NCBI GenBank assembly: GCA_014526335.1
Contig: JACTAT010000039.1
Span: 3,396,202 to 3,460,201, forward strand
DNA length: 64,000 nucleotides
Direction: 5' to 3'
From: Chrysaora quinquecirrha
Lineage: Eukaryota > Cnidaria > Scyphozoa > Semaeostomeae > Pelagiidae
The notes under the pieces were generated by a model. That model ran no database searches and had not been told where the DNA came from. It saw only the letters and a program-made list of their open reading frames with translations. Below are positions 9,901-19,357 of this stretch, piece by piece; the first letter of the stretch is position 1, and each line of letters begins with the position of its first letter. The translations under genes were made by a program, and so were the position numbers.

Positions 9901-10674
9901 TCCAACCTTCAATTGGCTATCAAGGACCGTATCAGTCATCACAGACGCATATTGGAGATGCACCCCCGGCTTATTCATCATATCAAAGTACATTTCCAAC
10001 GCAAACTCACTTTGCATCAGGAGGGCGACAGTCTCTTATAAGTGATGATGGTAAGTAGAGGATTTAAGTCGCTTTTAAATAATAAGAGATCGGCAGATGC
10101 GATTAACATCTGATCTCTACCATTTGAGGTATCTGAGGTTGTTTCTCAGGTAACGGTGGTGTGGCATCAAGCATCATGGTATAGGTACATGGTATAGCTA
10201 CTACAGGTCGGGTTCCCTAAGGTCAACGTTTATCTGTGGTTAAGGCTTAGGCTTGACTATGTCTATGAGCGATCAAACTCGGTTACGAACGGTGCTTCAC
10301 AGTGCCCGCCCAGTTGCTGCCTGCTTAGTTTCAGCATCAAACTGCAAAGTGAAGATAAGCAACCAACTACACACAACTGCGCTAACAGTAGTTCAGTTTT
10401 GCTGTTGTTCAAGACGTTTGCTCCTTATTATCCCCTTGTTTAAGTAATAAAATAATGATGAGTTAGTCCGCTAGCCAATACAGTACTTAGATTCTCAGTC
10501 AATTCTTTCATTTATTTATTTCCCATTTATTTCTTGTTTTCTTTTGCAGTTTATTACAGATCTCCTCCTGCGTACAACCCGGAATATGCACCATCGCAGC
10601 AACAAGACATCAACACCCACATTATTACAACTCGTAACTCAAAACTCTTTCAAATGCAACGAATTTCATCATGA
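3613..10674 (+). CDS. Two-CUB single-pass membrane protein with PPxY tail motifs (six exons, exon 1 frameshifted)
   Basis: Exons by splice sites and phase: 3613..3946, 4955..5152, 7836..8035, 8940..9119, 9703..10050, 10550..10674 (TGA at 10672). Exon 1 encodes a signal peptide (MASNFALKAVITLSIFASVN) and the first half of CUB1, to CNNDFVEIF. Exon 2 finishes CUB1 (GRFCSDN, AKIKFHSDGS). Exons 3 and 4 encode CUB2 (FFSPNWPYEYN; YVYIRLSRQKYG). Exon 5 encodes a Ser-rich stalk, a TM helix (LVIILSTAGCLCFIVIVIGI), a Cys cluster CCCCFKRKK and a tail with DAPPAYSS. Exon 6 gives a second SPPAYNPEY. CUB domains bind extracellular ligands, and PPxY recruits WW proteins such as Nedd4-type ubiquitin ligases, so a surface receptor or adaptor is inferred. 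The first in-frame ATG (3592) lies before the signal peptide; 3613 is preferred. As written, exon 1 meets TGA just before its donor because one T is missing. Confidence 0.8.
4254..4853. mobile_element. 600-bp MITE with TA target duplication in CUB intron 1
   Basis: The left end CCTTATCGGCCCTTTTTACG is the exact reverse complement of the right end, which stops at GGCCGATAAGG (4853). TA flanks both sides (4252-4253 and 4854-4855). Inside are repeated CGCCGGCCC and AACGCC motifs near both ends and an AT-rich centre without coding potential. TA duplication and short terminal inverted repeats point to a non-autonomous Tc1/mariner-like element. Confidence 0.8.
5161..7092. mobile_element. 1.93-kb foldback element, long inverted repeats with inner ~60-bp tandem units
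   Basis: The left end TAGACCCCTTTCACAATTAA is mirrored exactly at the right end, and the arms stay complementary for about 480 bases (5161-5640 against 6610-7092). Inside, both arms continue as tandem ~60-bp units containing GTGCACCATATAAGGCAAAA, inverted between the halves, meeting near 6000. Roughly six units lie in the left half and ten in the right. Outer bases TA...TA fit a TA target duplication. No transposase frame is present. The element sits in CUB intron 2 and starts 8 bases after the splice donor GTTAGC (5153). The arms differ by few substitutions, so the insertion looks fairly young. Confidence 0.85.
8080..8420 (-). mobile_element. LINE reverse-transcriptase C-terminal remnant
   Basis: On the minus strand the sequence reads a segment like the last part of non-LTR retrotransposon polyproteins: FRHIRRNRRLESIIMKGRVE followed by a basic stretch, which is the usual G-H-x-x-R ... 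R-G-R pattern that ends these ORFs. It lies in CUB intron 3 and is a short dead fragment. Confidence 0.5.
8600..8775 (+). repeat. SINE family A, near full-length copy
   Basis: Starts with a tRNA-like head (TCTAATCCAGTTGGCTAATC, GAAGCTCAGTGAGATCGGGG, then a B-box-like GGGCTCGAGCCCC) and continues into a body with GTTACGTCACAGCC, TACTATTGAGATCCTGGCGA and a CATTTCACTTTCACC end. The same order is seen on the minus strand at 36355-36530, showing that head and body move together. Lies in CUB intron 3. Confidence 0.75.
9703..10674 (+). CDS. CUB gene exons 5-6: transmembrane segment and PPxY tail
   Basis: Exon 5 (9703..10050) begins in phase with the CUB2 exon (codon split G|AT). It holds a run of Ser, a ~22-residue hydrophobic helix, four Cys in a row at the inner membrane face (palmitoylation likely), a Lys/Arg stop-transfer, and a Tyr/Ser/Pro-rich tail with PPAY. 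Donor GTAAGT. Exon 6 (10550..10674) adds a second PPAY and ends QMQRISS then TGA. The two PPAY copies, each followed by Ser/Asn and aromatic residues, suggest repeated docking for WW-domain partners. AATAAA at 10975-10980 is a likely poly(A) signal. Confidence 0.8.
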
Positions 10675-11453
10675 TTGAATCTCAGAACTTTTCATTAGTT
10701 TAATATTTGATACGCTATTATCTTGAGTTTTATTTAACACTTTGAACTAAGAGACGCACCCTACCCGCATTTATTGTTTTTGTGTACAAGTTTTGTGATT
10801 GGATTTTGCAGTTAAAGATAAAAATTTATATTTAGTATTTTTGTATGATTTATACCCTGTTTGGAAATGATTATTGTGGTTAGCATACTTTTTACGCAAG
10901 GTTGTGAATGTCACAAGAAGGACTACAATATTCTCCAAATTTAGTATTATTATTATCATTATTCACTAATTTAAAATAAACATTCATTAAATGGTAAAAA
11001 TATATATTCATTACCAATTGGCATGAGAAAGCAAACATTCTGATAACAAGCAAAATAATTATGATTATGATTATGAGAAACCTGTTTTGTTACAAAGTAA
11101 ATAATACTGATTATGTGTCTAATAAATAAGGGAGGGCTAGTTTATATTCTACCTAGTATTTTCCCAGATCAACTTTATCTATCAATTTTCTTGAAAATAA
11201 ATACAGTCAGCAAAGTATCATAGTTGTCGGATCTTGCCTAATTGCAAGTTATATTCTGAATTCAATGCATAAATCTTGTCTCAAACCAAAAGTAATTATT
11301 TGAAAAGGAAATCTTTAAACGCTAGTCCCATGTGAGGAATATAATATTTACCCACATTTACTGCCAAAAGAGGTTCGTTTAGTCAGGTTGTTAACAGTTT
11401 AACCAAATCATTATATAGAAATAATACACCATGTCCAATTACTATCCGATCAT
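10675..11453. other. Convergent 3' region between the CUB gene and Rab3
   Basis: A 780-base AT-rich interval between two stop codons facing each other. It should hold both 3' UTRs. AATAAA at 10975-10980 (+) fits the CUB transcript. I see no clean AATAAA on the minus strand for Rab3. No repeat or gene is recognised. Confidence 0.5.
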
Positions 11454-14310
11454 TCAGCAAGAACATCCACTATCATCTTTATTATTTGATGGCTTGTCTT
11501 TCAAATTTGTTACCCCTGGTTTAGCACCTCCTACCATTGTTGGATCTGTTTCTAAGCTTTCTGTCATTTTATCACAAACTACATCTACAAGTTTGTCAAA
11601 AGCTGGTTTAACATTGATGTTATCCTTTGCACTAGACTCGAAGAAAGGAAAGCCAAGTTGATCTGCTAATTTTTTGCCTTGTTCGTAACTGACTGCTCTT
11701 TCATCTTCCATGTCGCATTTATTTCCAACGAGAACAACTTGTGAGTTATCCCATGAATATGTTTTCACTTGACTAGCCCTGTAATCACAAGAAACCAGCC
11801 TTGTATTGAGCTGCAAGATCCTGTGAGGCAGAGGGGGATCAGCCCAGATGGACATTTAACAAATACATCTTAACCATTGACAAATGTGGTTCTTTCCAAA
11901 AAAATTTCATAGACGGCTATTCATCTATACAAGCTTGCACTTGAGTAGCATTCACTTTGCTTCAGGGGGGCAACAGACTTTTCTAAATAATGATGGTTAG
12001 TAGAGGACTTAAGATGATAATGTTTTCCCTTTTAATTATGGAAGAGATCACAATGTAGAGGTCTTTTAGGTTAATCTACTTGTGACATCCTAGTGACTGG
12101 TGCTGATAACATCAATCCATCTGAGCTGCAAGAACTTGAGAGGAAAAAGGTTCTGACCATGAATGGTGGATAGCAACTACCATTATAACTCTTTGGTCTA
12201 ATCATGTGGTTCTTTTAGCAAAACTGTGTTCTCTGTTTATTTATCAAACATTGGTTTTGAAAAAATCAGAGTAACTTGTGTAGCAAAGATGCATAGGTCA
12301 TTTTTGCAAAGGTTAAGGTCCAAGATTTGAAACGTGTTACTTCTCTAGGTCCCTATGATGCAGTATCTTATCCTATGTACTCCACGAAGTCCTGATTGAA
12401 TATCTTCTCTATTAGATTTGATATCTGCAGCAGAAATGCTATAAGCAATCAACCCCATTGAAAAACAGACACTGCAAAGAGCCAGCACAATTGCCCTACA
12501 CAATCAGCAACTCCTTAACCTTATTGAAAGGGTAGTACTTCACGATATGACAGAGAGCACAGCATTTGTCCACTAGAGAAATCAACAGGTGAGCTCTTAG
12601 ACAATGATTCATTCACTACGAAATCATGAGAGCTCAACAAAACGGCTTAAATCTGAAGTAAAAAGTCAAGTACTGTCAAATCAGTGGTGTCACAATGGGT
12701 TCCCACTTACAAATAATAATAATATTCTTTTCCGCCGTTCTGGAAAATTCAATATGATGAGATGCAAACTGTGAACTGAACTTTTTTCAGGCAGCTTCAC
12801 AGCATATGCTACTCTCATTGGGGTGGGTTGCCAACAAAAGTAAAATGAAAAACAATCTTACCAATCTGTAACAGCCCTAAATGATTCCTCGTTTGTGATG
12901 TCATACATTAGAATGAATCCCATTGCTCCTCTATAATATGCTGTTGTTATGGTCCTGTATCTTTCTTGACCAGCTAAAACATGGATTAAATATTGATAAG
13001 GAAATACCATTCAGAAAATTGTATTAACTAAAAATCATCATGCAAAATTCGTGATTCACTGTTATGTTCTGACACACAGGTTTTGATGTTTTCAAGATCT
13101 AAACTATTGAAAATATTACTAAGTATCTCTTCATGTAAGAAAGGACCATTTCCTTTTCAGAGAACTGTTTAACATTTCCCTGAACAATAAAACTTAGGAA
13201 TTTCTGATTAACTTCAGTTGAAACAAAAGGGATTTTTGGGGGATTTAGAATATCAGCATGGGGGCAAAAGTTGCAGGTCTACAACAGTGAAAAGTCGCCA
13301 TACCCCCAAGACAACCTGCATTAACAAATAAAATCCTTGCTTGCTTGGTTCCTGGGAAGTGTGCACAAATTTCAAAGGCAGTATGATCTTGTAAAGAATT
13401 TCAGTAAAAGTACAGTAGCAAAAAATAATGCACTTAAATATGTTAGTTATTTGAGAGCTCATGAAACATGGATTATTTTCTCCTTCTTAATGAATGGCCA
13501 TCTCACTCAATTCATCTTGTCATTCATTCAAAAACTTATGTCAACAGATACTTCAATCAAACATCAGGTTATTGAAACCATCCATCCCTTTGCAGTCTAG
13601 AAACTTGATGGAAAAAAACCCCCAATCTCCCTCTCTCTTCCAGTCTCCCTCTCTCTTCCCATCTAATGGTATATACAATCTAGTTTTAAACAATTTTGTG
13701 GGCTGCTCAGATTAAATTGATGAAAAAGTGTGTTGATCATATCAGATAATTTGGAAGACTTCCTGTGTCTGCCACAAGAGGCTCATAAAGCGAGCATTCC
13801 ATACACAAATTGGATAATAAGCCAGGCCATGAAAACAATAACAGAACAACAATATATTATTGTTTCATCGTTTGCGAAAACTGATCAAGATGATCCTTGT
13901 GGTCAACATGCTGAGCTTGGTTGTAGCTTAGGCTACACAACGGAAGAAATATGCTAAAAAACAGTAATTTTAGTCGAAATTCAACATATATTGAACATAG
14001 TTCATTTTTCATTCAAAGATAAACAGAAACACCTGCAACATTCAGCAAAACAAAGAAAAAACCAGTTGTTAGGCCTACCAGTATCCCAAATTTGCAGTTT
14101 GATTCGCTTCTCATTTCGGAAAACTGTCTTCACTTTGAAATCGATCCCAACCGTAGAGACAAACGCTGAAGTAAAAGAATCATCTGCATATCTGAAGAGA
14201 AAGCTTGTCTTTCCAACAGACGAATTACCGATAATTAATAACTTGAACATGTAGTCAAAGTTTTGATCGGCAGCATCCTTCTTCCATTTATTGTCCGCAG
14301 CTGCTGCCAT
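11454..14310 (-). CDS. rab3: Rab3 small GTPase (three exons)
   Basis: Exons 14310..14079, 12973..12862 and 11778..11454 join in phase (1, then 2) to 222 residues, the usual Rab3 length. Exon 1: [21 protein letters not shown]-loop GNSSVGKTS, and the Rab3 effector loop [18 protein letters not shown]. Exon 1/2: [20 protein letters not shown] (switch II). Exon 3: guanine-specificity motifs [10 protein letters not shown] and ESSAKDN. The C-terminus DSGCSC is a CxC double geranylgeranylation signal. Rab3 sits on secretory and synaptic vesicles and controls regulated exocytosis with effectors such as RIM and rabphilin. The frame around 11780-11855 upstream of exon 3 is intron read-through, not protein. 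No transcription signals stand out upstream of the ATG. Tail to tail with the CUB gene. Confidence 0.95.
12050..12115 (+). repeat. SINE family A fragment in Rab3 intron 2
   Basis: GGTTAATCTACTTGTGACAT followed by CCTAGTGACTGGTGCTGATA matches the central body of SINE A (compare 60-85 and 8715-8745) with several changes. A short, older fragment. Confidence 0.4.
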
Positions 14311-14623
14311 CTTTGATTCCGAAGAAGACTGAAGGCAATCTGCCAATCGCAGATCAATGGGCGTTTGTGTTGGTCACATGATCTAAATTGACCAATCAAA
14401 TTACCGTATTCTGTGTTGTTATCATGCATCATAAACTTTATACAGATGCGGAATGCGGCAAAAATGTTGTACAGTGGTGGTTCAAGATCAAAACTTTTTG
14501 AAGAGCGGCAAACTTTTCAAACAAAGGCTAAATTTTTAAAGAGACAAACTATTTCCGTTTCTGTCTTTTCCTACACAGAAAAGCCTTAATGTAAAAGAGC
14601 TCAGATAGACCTCGTTTTCTAAC

Positions 14624-14715
14624 TGAAGCCCTGGCCAAACGATCAAACATTGTTGGACCAACATTTGAGATTTTGCTTTGCAAGCAATGTTTGATCGTTT
14701 GGCCAGAGCCTTAGA
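14624..14715. mobile_element. MITE family H, short hairpin copy
   Basis: Ends GCCCTGGCCAAACGATCAAA and TTTGATCGTTTGGCCAGAGC are reverse complements, giving a 90-base near-perfect hairpin. The same ends occur at 14809-15030, 26992-27520, 55108-55366 and, broken, 61548-61645, so this is a mobile family rather than a chance palindrome. Confidence 0.75.
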
Positions 14716-14808
14716 CCATTTCATTTGTCATTCATCCTGATGTTCCTCGAAAGCTGATTGGTGTTCAAAACTCGACCCAGCTATAAATTTCCGTCCCACT
14801 TCGATGTA

Positions 14809-15030
14809 AATGCCCTGGCGAAACGATCAAACATTCTTTATCAAACATGCGAACTTTTTGTCAAACAAGATGCTGGATTCTTTGGCTACGTTGCAAAACA
14901 TTGCTCGTCAAACATTCCTTGCTGGAGACAAACAACAAAATGTCAAAAATTGTTAGTATTGGAAACAATGCTAAGCAGATTCTACTTGTGAGCAATGTTT
15001 TGTGACGTGGCCAAACGGTAAAAATTACTT
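14809..15030. mobile_element. MITE family H, second adjacent copy
   Basis: Begins TGCCCTGGCGAAACGATCAA and ends near GTGACGTGGCCAAACGGT, with internal TCAAACAT/TTGTCAAAC units typical of the family. Lies 95 bases from the short hairpin copy. Confidence 0.6.
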
Positions 15031-18000
15031 GCAAGATCGTAGTCAATTATTTCTGTCTTTTTTTAAACATTTTAAGGGTGTAACCGAAGGGTTTTGCAAT
15101 CTTCATAAAAGCGCGCGAGATTCCTTGTGGAAATAAAGGATTGAAAACAATTGAATTTACGGATTCAAGATTTCAAAGGTTTTTCAGCAAGAAGGATTAG
15201 CTAAATCCCAATAAACGTATAAACGCGAATACGCGAGAGACGCGATTACTATCAAGGACCTTGCACTCGCGAACCTCAATGCCTTGGCCAAGATTTTGAT
15301 GCCTCTGAGGATGCACATCTTGAGAATTTGCAGGCAAAAGAAAGACTTTATCAATTTACTTTGAAATCTCAATGCATTCAAACGTCAACTTATACAAAGA
15401 GAATTGTGAAACATGATTTAACTATGAATAATAATAACTCTAAATTTACAGAAAATTCCAGTTTATTACACAGAAATATATTTACAAATTAATCATTGTA
15501 ACAACACACATGAATAAGCTTATGAATAAATACACATGGAGCACGAGTAATATGTAGGCCTACTTGATCAAAATTAAACTAGATTTTCGCTAAAATGTCA
15601 TTAAAAACTATACGGCCTGGACGTAAGAGCTATAAGTCTAACAAAAGCTCACTCAATATGCATGTAAGAAACTTGTCAAGGACCCAGCTAACGTTTCCCA
15701 AATTTGGCCTCTCGAACTCTCGAATTTTTTTTAGAAATTTCGAACTTCTCTTCGAACTAGTTTTCGAATTTTAGAACATCTGACGAAACTGCTATCGAAT
15801 GCTGGAATTCTTTTGAGCAAGTTTCTCTCATACAAAATTGAGGGTAGCTTTTTAGAGTTTACGATAGAGGTCCTTTCAGAGATTATTCTGTGTCAAATTA
15901 TGACAACCTATGATACATACTGCATCATTAGTTCAGCACACATAAAATGAATGCATTAGTGATTTGTACAATTACAAGTTAATAATTACAAACGAGATAA
16001 AGATATGACATGAATACAACCAAACTAATAAGAACTTCAAAAAGAGAATTGTTTTAATTTGAGAGCGCGAATCCCTTTACCGAAATTCACGCAAACTTTC
16101 ATTGGCGATTCAAGGATAATGGTTCTCGATAGGCCAAAATCTGATTGCTCTATAAACATCCTCTTTTAAAAATTCCCAAAAGTTGAACACAATATCTGAA
16201 CAAAATTTCATAATTAAATGGTTGCTTCGTTTCAAATTCAAAATTTATCTAACTACAACTCGGTGAATGTTTCAAGACATGGAAAATTAATAAATCTAGT
16301 TCATACTAAGTGAATTCGAGGGCATCGTAACAGAACGAAAGCATGGAGGCGTAAAAGATTCGAGCACAACGAACAATTTCGAAAATAGGCGCATTGTTTA
16401 GATACCTTCCTATCAACAAAGGGGCAAATAAGATGTCCAGAGTGAAGAACAAATTCTTTTTAACAACAAATGGAGGTTCGGAAATCTTCTACATAGATCT
16501 ACCGATTCAGATTCCCAAAAATGGAATCCCTGAATCATGGAATCAAAATCATGGAATCAGAATCAAATGAGGAATCACAGAGATCACTGAAAATGAATGC
16601 ATAAGCTGTAAAATACAGCAAGTCTGCTTCTTGATTTCAGAGTTTTCAGAAGCCAGCAAATTTCCGAATCGAGGAGATTTTGTTTTGGAGAATAAGTAAA
16701 CCCCACGTCTATAAACGTTTTTCCAGGAAATTTGCTCGAGTTCGGTTCTAGTGTTACGAAGCCTCGATAATTCGAAAGAAAAGTACAGACGACTTCTCTT
16801 CCTTTTTTAAAATAATAAAATAAATATTTCATTCATTCAATTCTTATAATATATGAACGTCTTTGTACAAGATATAATTACAACTACAACCAAAACATTG
16901 GGAAATTCAACAGAATTCCACATAGATGCTCTCTTCACCATAACAACGAGCCTCCATATCAGAATCATCATAACGACTAGCCTCCTTATCATATCTATCA
17001 TGACGCTCTTTCTATCTATCGAAATTGACCCTATATTTGGTTGGGTTAGCAAACTTCTTCACATGGGCAGAGAATGCGATATTTCAAGAGATCTTCCCGA
17101 CCTAGGAACTTGGTTTAGATTTCAGCCCCACTCCATCCCAAAAGAGAACGCTGAGCAGTCTTCAAGGCATAAAAAGGCATTAATTGGAATAAAGGATCGA
17201 ACTGACTTGAAAAATGGTAATTGTATTATACATAGCTCTCCGAAGTGGAAAAATCAGGGACCGATTGATTTTCGAAGCATCTTGGGGTATCCCTTTGACA
17301 GGGTGATTTTGAGGGAGCAAAAATTCCAGCTTTAAAGGCGGAAAATTTAGACGGCTCGGAAATTTCCCCTTGTTGCAAGAGATGCTAAAAATAATACGTT
17401 CTCGAGGTCTGTGGCGTCTGCTTAAAACAAAAGAGGTGCAAATAGGCACCAAAAGCATCTCAAATAAATTTCTCGGTCAAGGCCTCCGTCTCAAAATAGT
17501 TGAGTGCTTAAAAAGGATAGACAAGTGTCTGCCCTCTTTCATTGCCCATTTTGCCCTTTCTGAAAGAAGCATAAGCCAACCAACGCCCTAAATATCGATG
17601 CCTTAGTCTACCTAAGCGTATGCCTTCGAAATGCAGAACAGATGCAAGCCTTGAAGGCAACTTGGAATACCTTTTTGAGTGCCATTCATTCTGGTATTAG
17701 AATGGAATCCGGTAGCATCGGGCGAACGACATGCACTTCAGCAACCACTGATTGCTTTGATAAAATCTTGATTGCAGTTGGTTATAGCTGAAGGTCATCG
17801 TATGACTGAAATTAAAAGAAATATCATTAGATATCATACCGTGTGGTTTTCATTATAGAGCAGATATAAATCTTTTTTGCGTCACAATACTGCAATATTG
17901 CGATTGGAAAAAGAGTTGGATTCCGACGATTTTAGGACGAAAGGAAAATTGGGAATCTCAAAGACAATCAATTAATCATCATCACTACTTAGGGAAACAT

Positions 18001-18526
18001 AATTTATTTACGTGAAGAAATGTAAAAGCATTGTATTAAAGACATTTTGTCTTGTCTCTTCGCAGGGCTGTTCCAAAATGATTGGCTTTAGAGTGTGAAG
18101 AAAAATTTGCCTAGTTCGGTGTAGAATTTGCCCACTAGAAATGGAAATAGTTCAAGATGATCTCGATTTTCAATTCATATAGGTCCAGAAAATCGAATTT
18201 ACAATGTAGTTTTGATTTTATCCTGTCACACATTCTTTCCCATCAGCATTCCAATAATGCTAAGATTCTCTTTTTAGAAGGCAAACAGTATACTGGTAGA
18301 TAGATAGACAGACATTAAATAAAATTTCAAGGCTCGACTTCCGAATAGACGTTCTTTTAAGCACACTAGAGGGCACGATTGCCTTCAGTGACCAGGATGC
18401 AAAACTGGGATAGTGAAAATAGAAAAGAAATAAGTTATGCAGTGTTATGCATTGTTCTATTCGCATTAGCATTGCGTGAAAGATGGCATTAAACAGATAG
18501 TTAAAAGAAATAAAAGCAAGACTCAC

Positions 18527-19357
18527 TGATTCCATGATTGGAAGAGCAGCATCTTCTGTAGTTCTTCTATATACAGGATTATCAAAATTTACTGCTTTTC
18601 GTTGCCTGAAAATCAAGTACTAACATTTATTTTTCAATCATAGGATGCAAAAATGATTAATATTAATAAAGAAAAATAACGAGTCAAGAAACAGCTTTTT
18701 GATGAGACAATGATTAACACTTACGTGTTAATGCAAATTATTTCCGTCCTAAAGGCCTAGGTGAACTAGGAGACATGTCACGCGCGACATTGCTATCCCC
18801 TCGGTGTCTCCCAGTTTTACCACCTCGGAAACTTTGCCATGACCACAAAATTTGTAGCAAGAGACACGCAAATGTTTCTGGGAGACAATAGAAGCATTTC
18901 TTGGCTACGTGACTAGGGGGACATGTTACTCGCTTGTCACTCGCATGTTTAGCCACCCTGGAAGACACATCGAATACAATGTCGTGCGCGACATGTCTCC
19001 TAGTTTAGGCACAGCTTAACAATTTAAATAGTTAGACACATTAAGAGTAAGGGTAACTAGCGCTGCACCTCGAGTTATAGACTAAGTCTCAATATTTGAG
19101 TTGTCCAATGTGTGTATTTCGTAGAAGTGCAATTCCAATTACCGGAGAGAGTGAGGGGAAAAGAGTTCAGAAATCAAAGTAGAGGGCATCTTTTAAAAAG
19201 GGTGTCATATCATTTAGCTATTTGAAACATAGTTATCATCAAAATAAAATTGCATACCTATAATCTCTTCTTAATCGTCGATAGAATAAGAAAATACCAA
19301 CTCCAGCAACTATTAATACACCAAGCGCAACTCCTATACCTATTCCTATTGTTGTAC
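18527..19357 (-). CDS. LDL-receptor exons 14-15: transmembrane helix and FDNPVY tail
   Basis: Exon 19357..19258 reads [20 protein letters not shown] then [13 protein letters not shown], a ~24-residue helix with a basic stop-transfer. Exon 18605..18527 begins by completing an Arg codon and encodes [20 protein letters not shown] then LPIMES. FxNPxY is the PTB/AP-2 internalisation signal, and the following TTED is shared with vertebrate LDLR (NFDNPVYQKTTED). The donor TCA/GTGAGT implies at least one more short coding exon below 18.5 kb. If instead this donor is skipped, the frame runs on to 18260 with hydrophobic, non-conserved sequence, which I consider intron. Confidence 0.85.

Larger units (their letters stand above)
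14311..18526. other. 4.2-kb interval between Rab3 and the LDL-receptor gene
   Basis: Contains two copies of an inverted-repeat MITE (14624-14715 and 14809-15030) and otherwise AT-rich sequence with no recognisable coding exon. The longest frames (for example 16853-17335 +) have no family features. The missing last coding exon of the LDL-receptor gene should lie in 15.5-18.5 kb on the minus strand, but I could not identify it. The Rab3 promoter should lie just above 14310. Confidence 0.4.

Noticed and set aside
11431..11661. Plus-strand frame over the last Rab3 exon
   Set aside because: Antisense shadow of the conserved Rab3 coding sequence.
16853..17335. 160-codon plus-strand frame with a hydrophobic stretch
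   Set aside because: Thr/Ile-rich start comes from repetitive AACTACAAC/ATCATAAC-like sequence; the rest has no family features.
18260..18526. Continuation of the LDL-receptor tail frame past 18527
   Set aside because: Sequence after MES is hydrophobic and unlike any LDLR tail, and a good donor GTGAGT sits exactly at the point where conservation ends.
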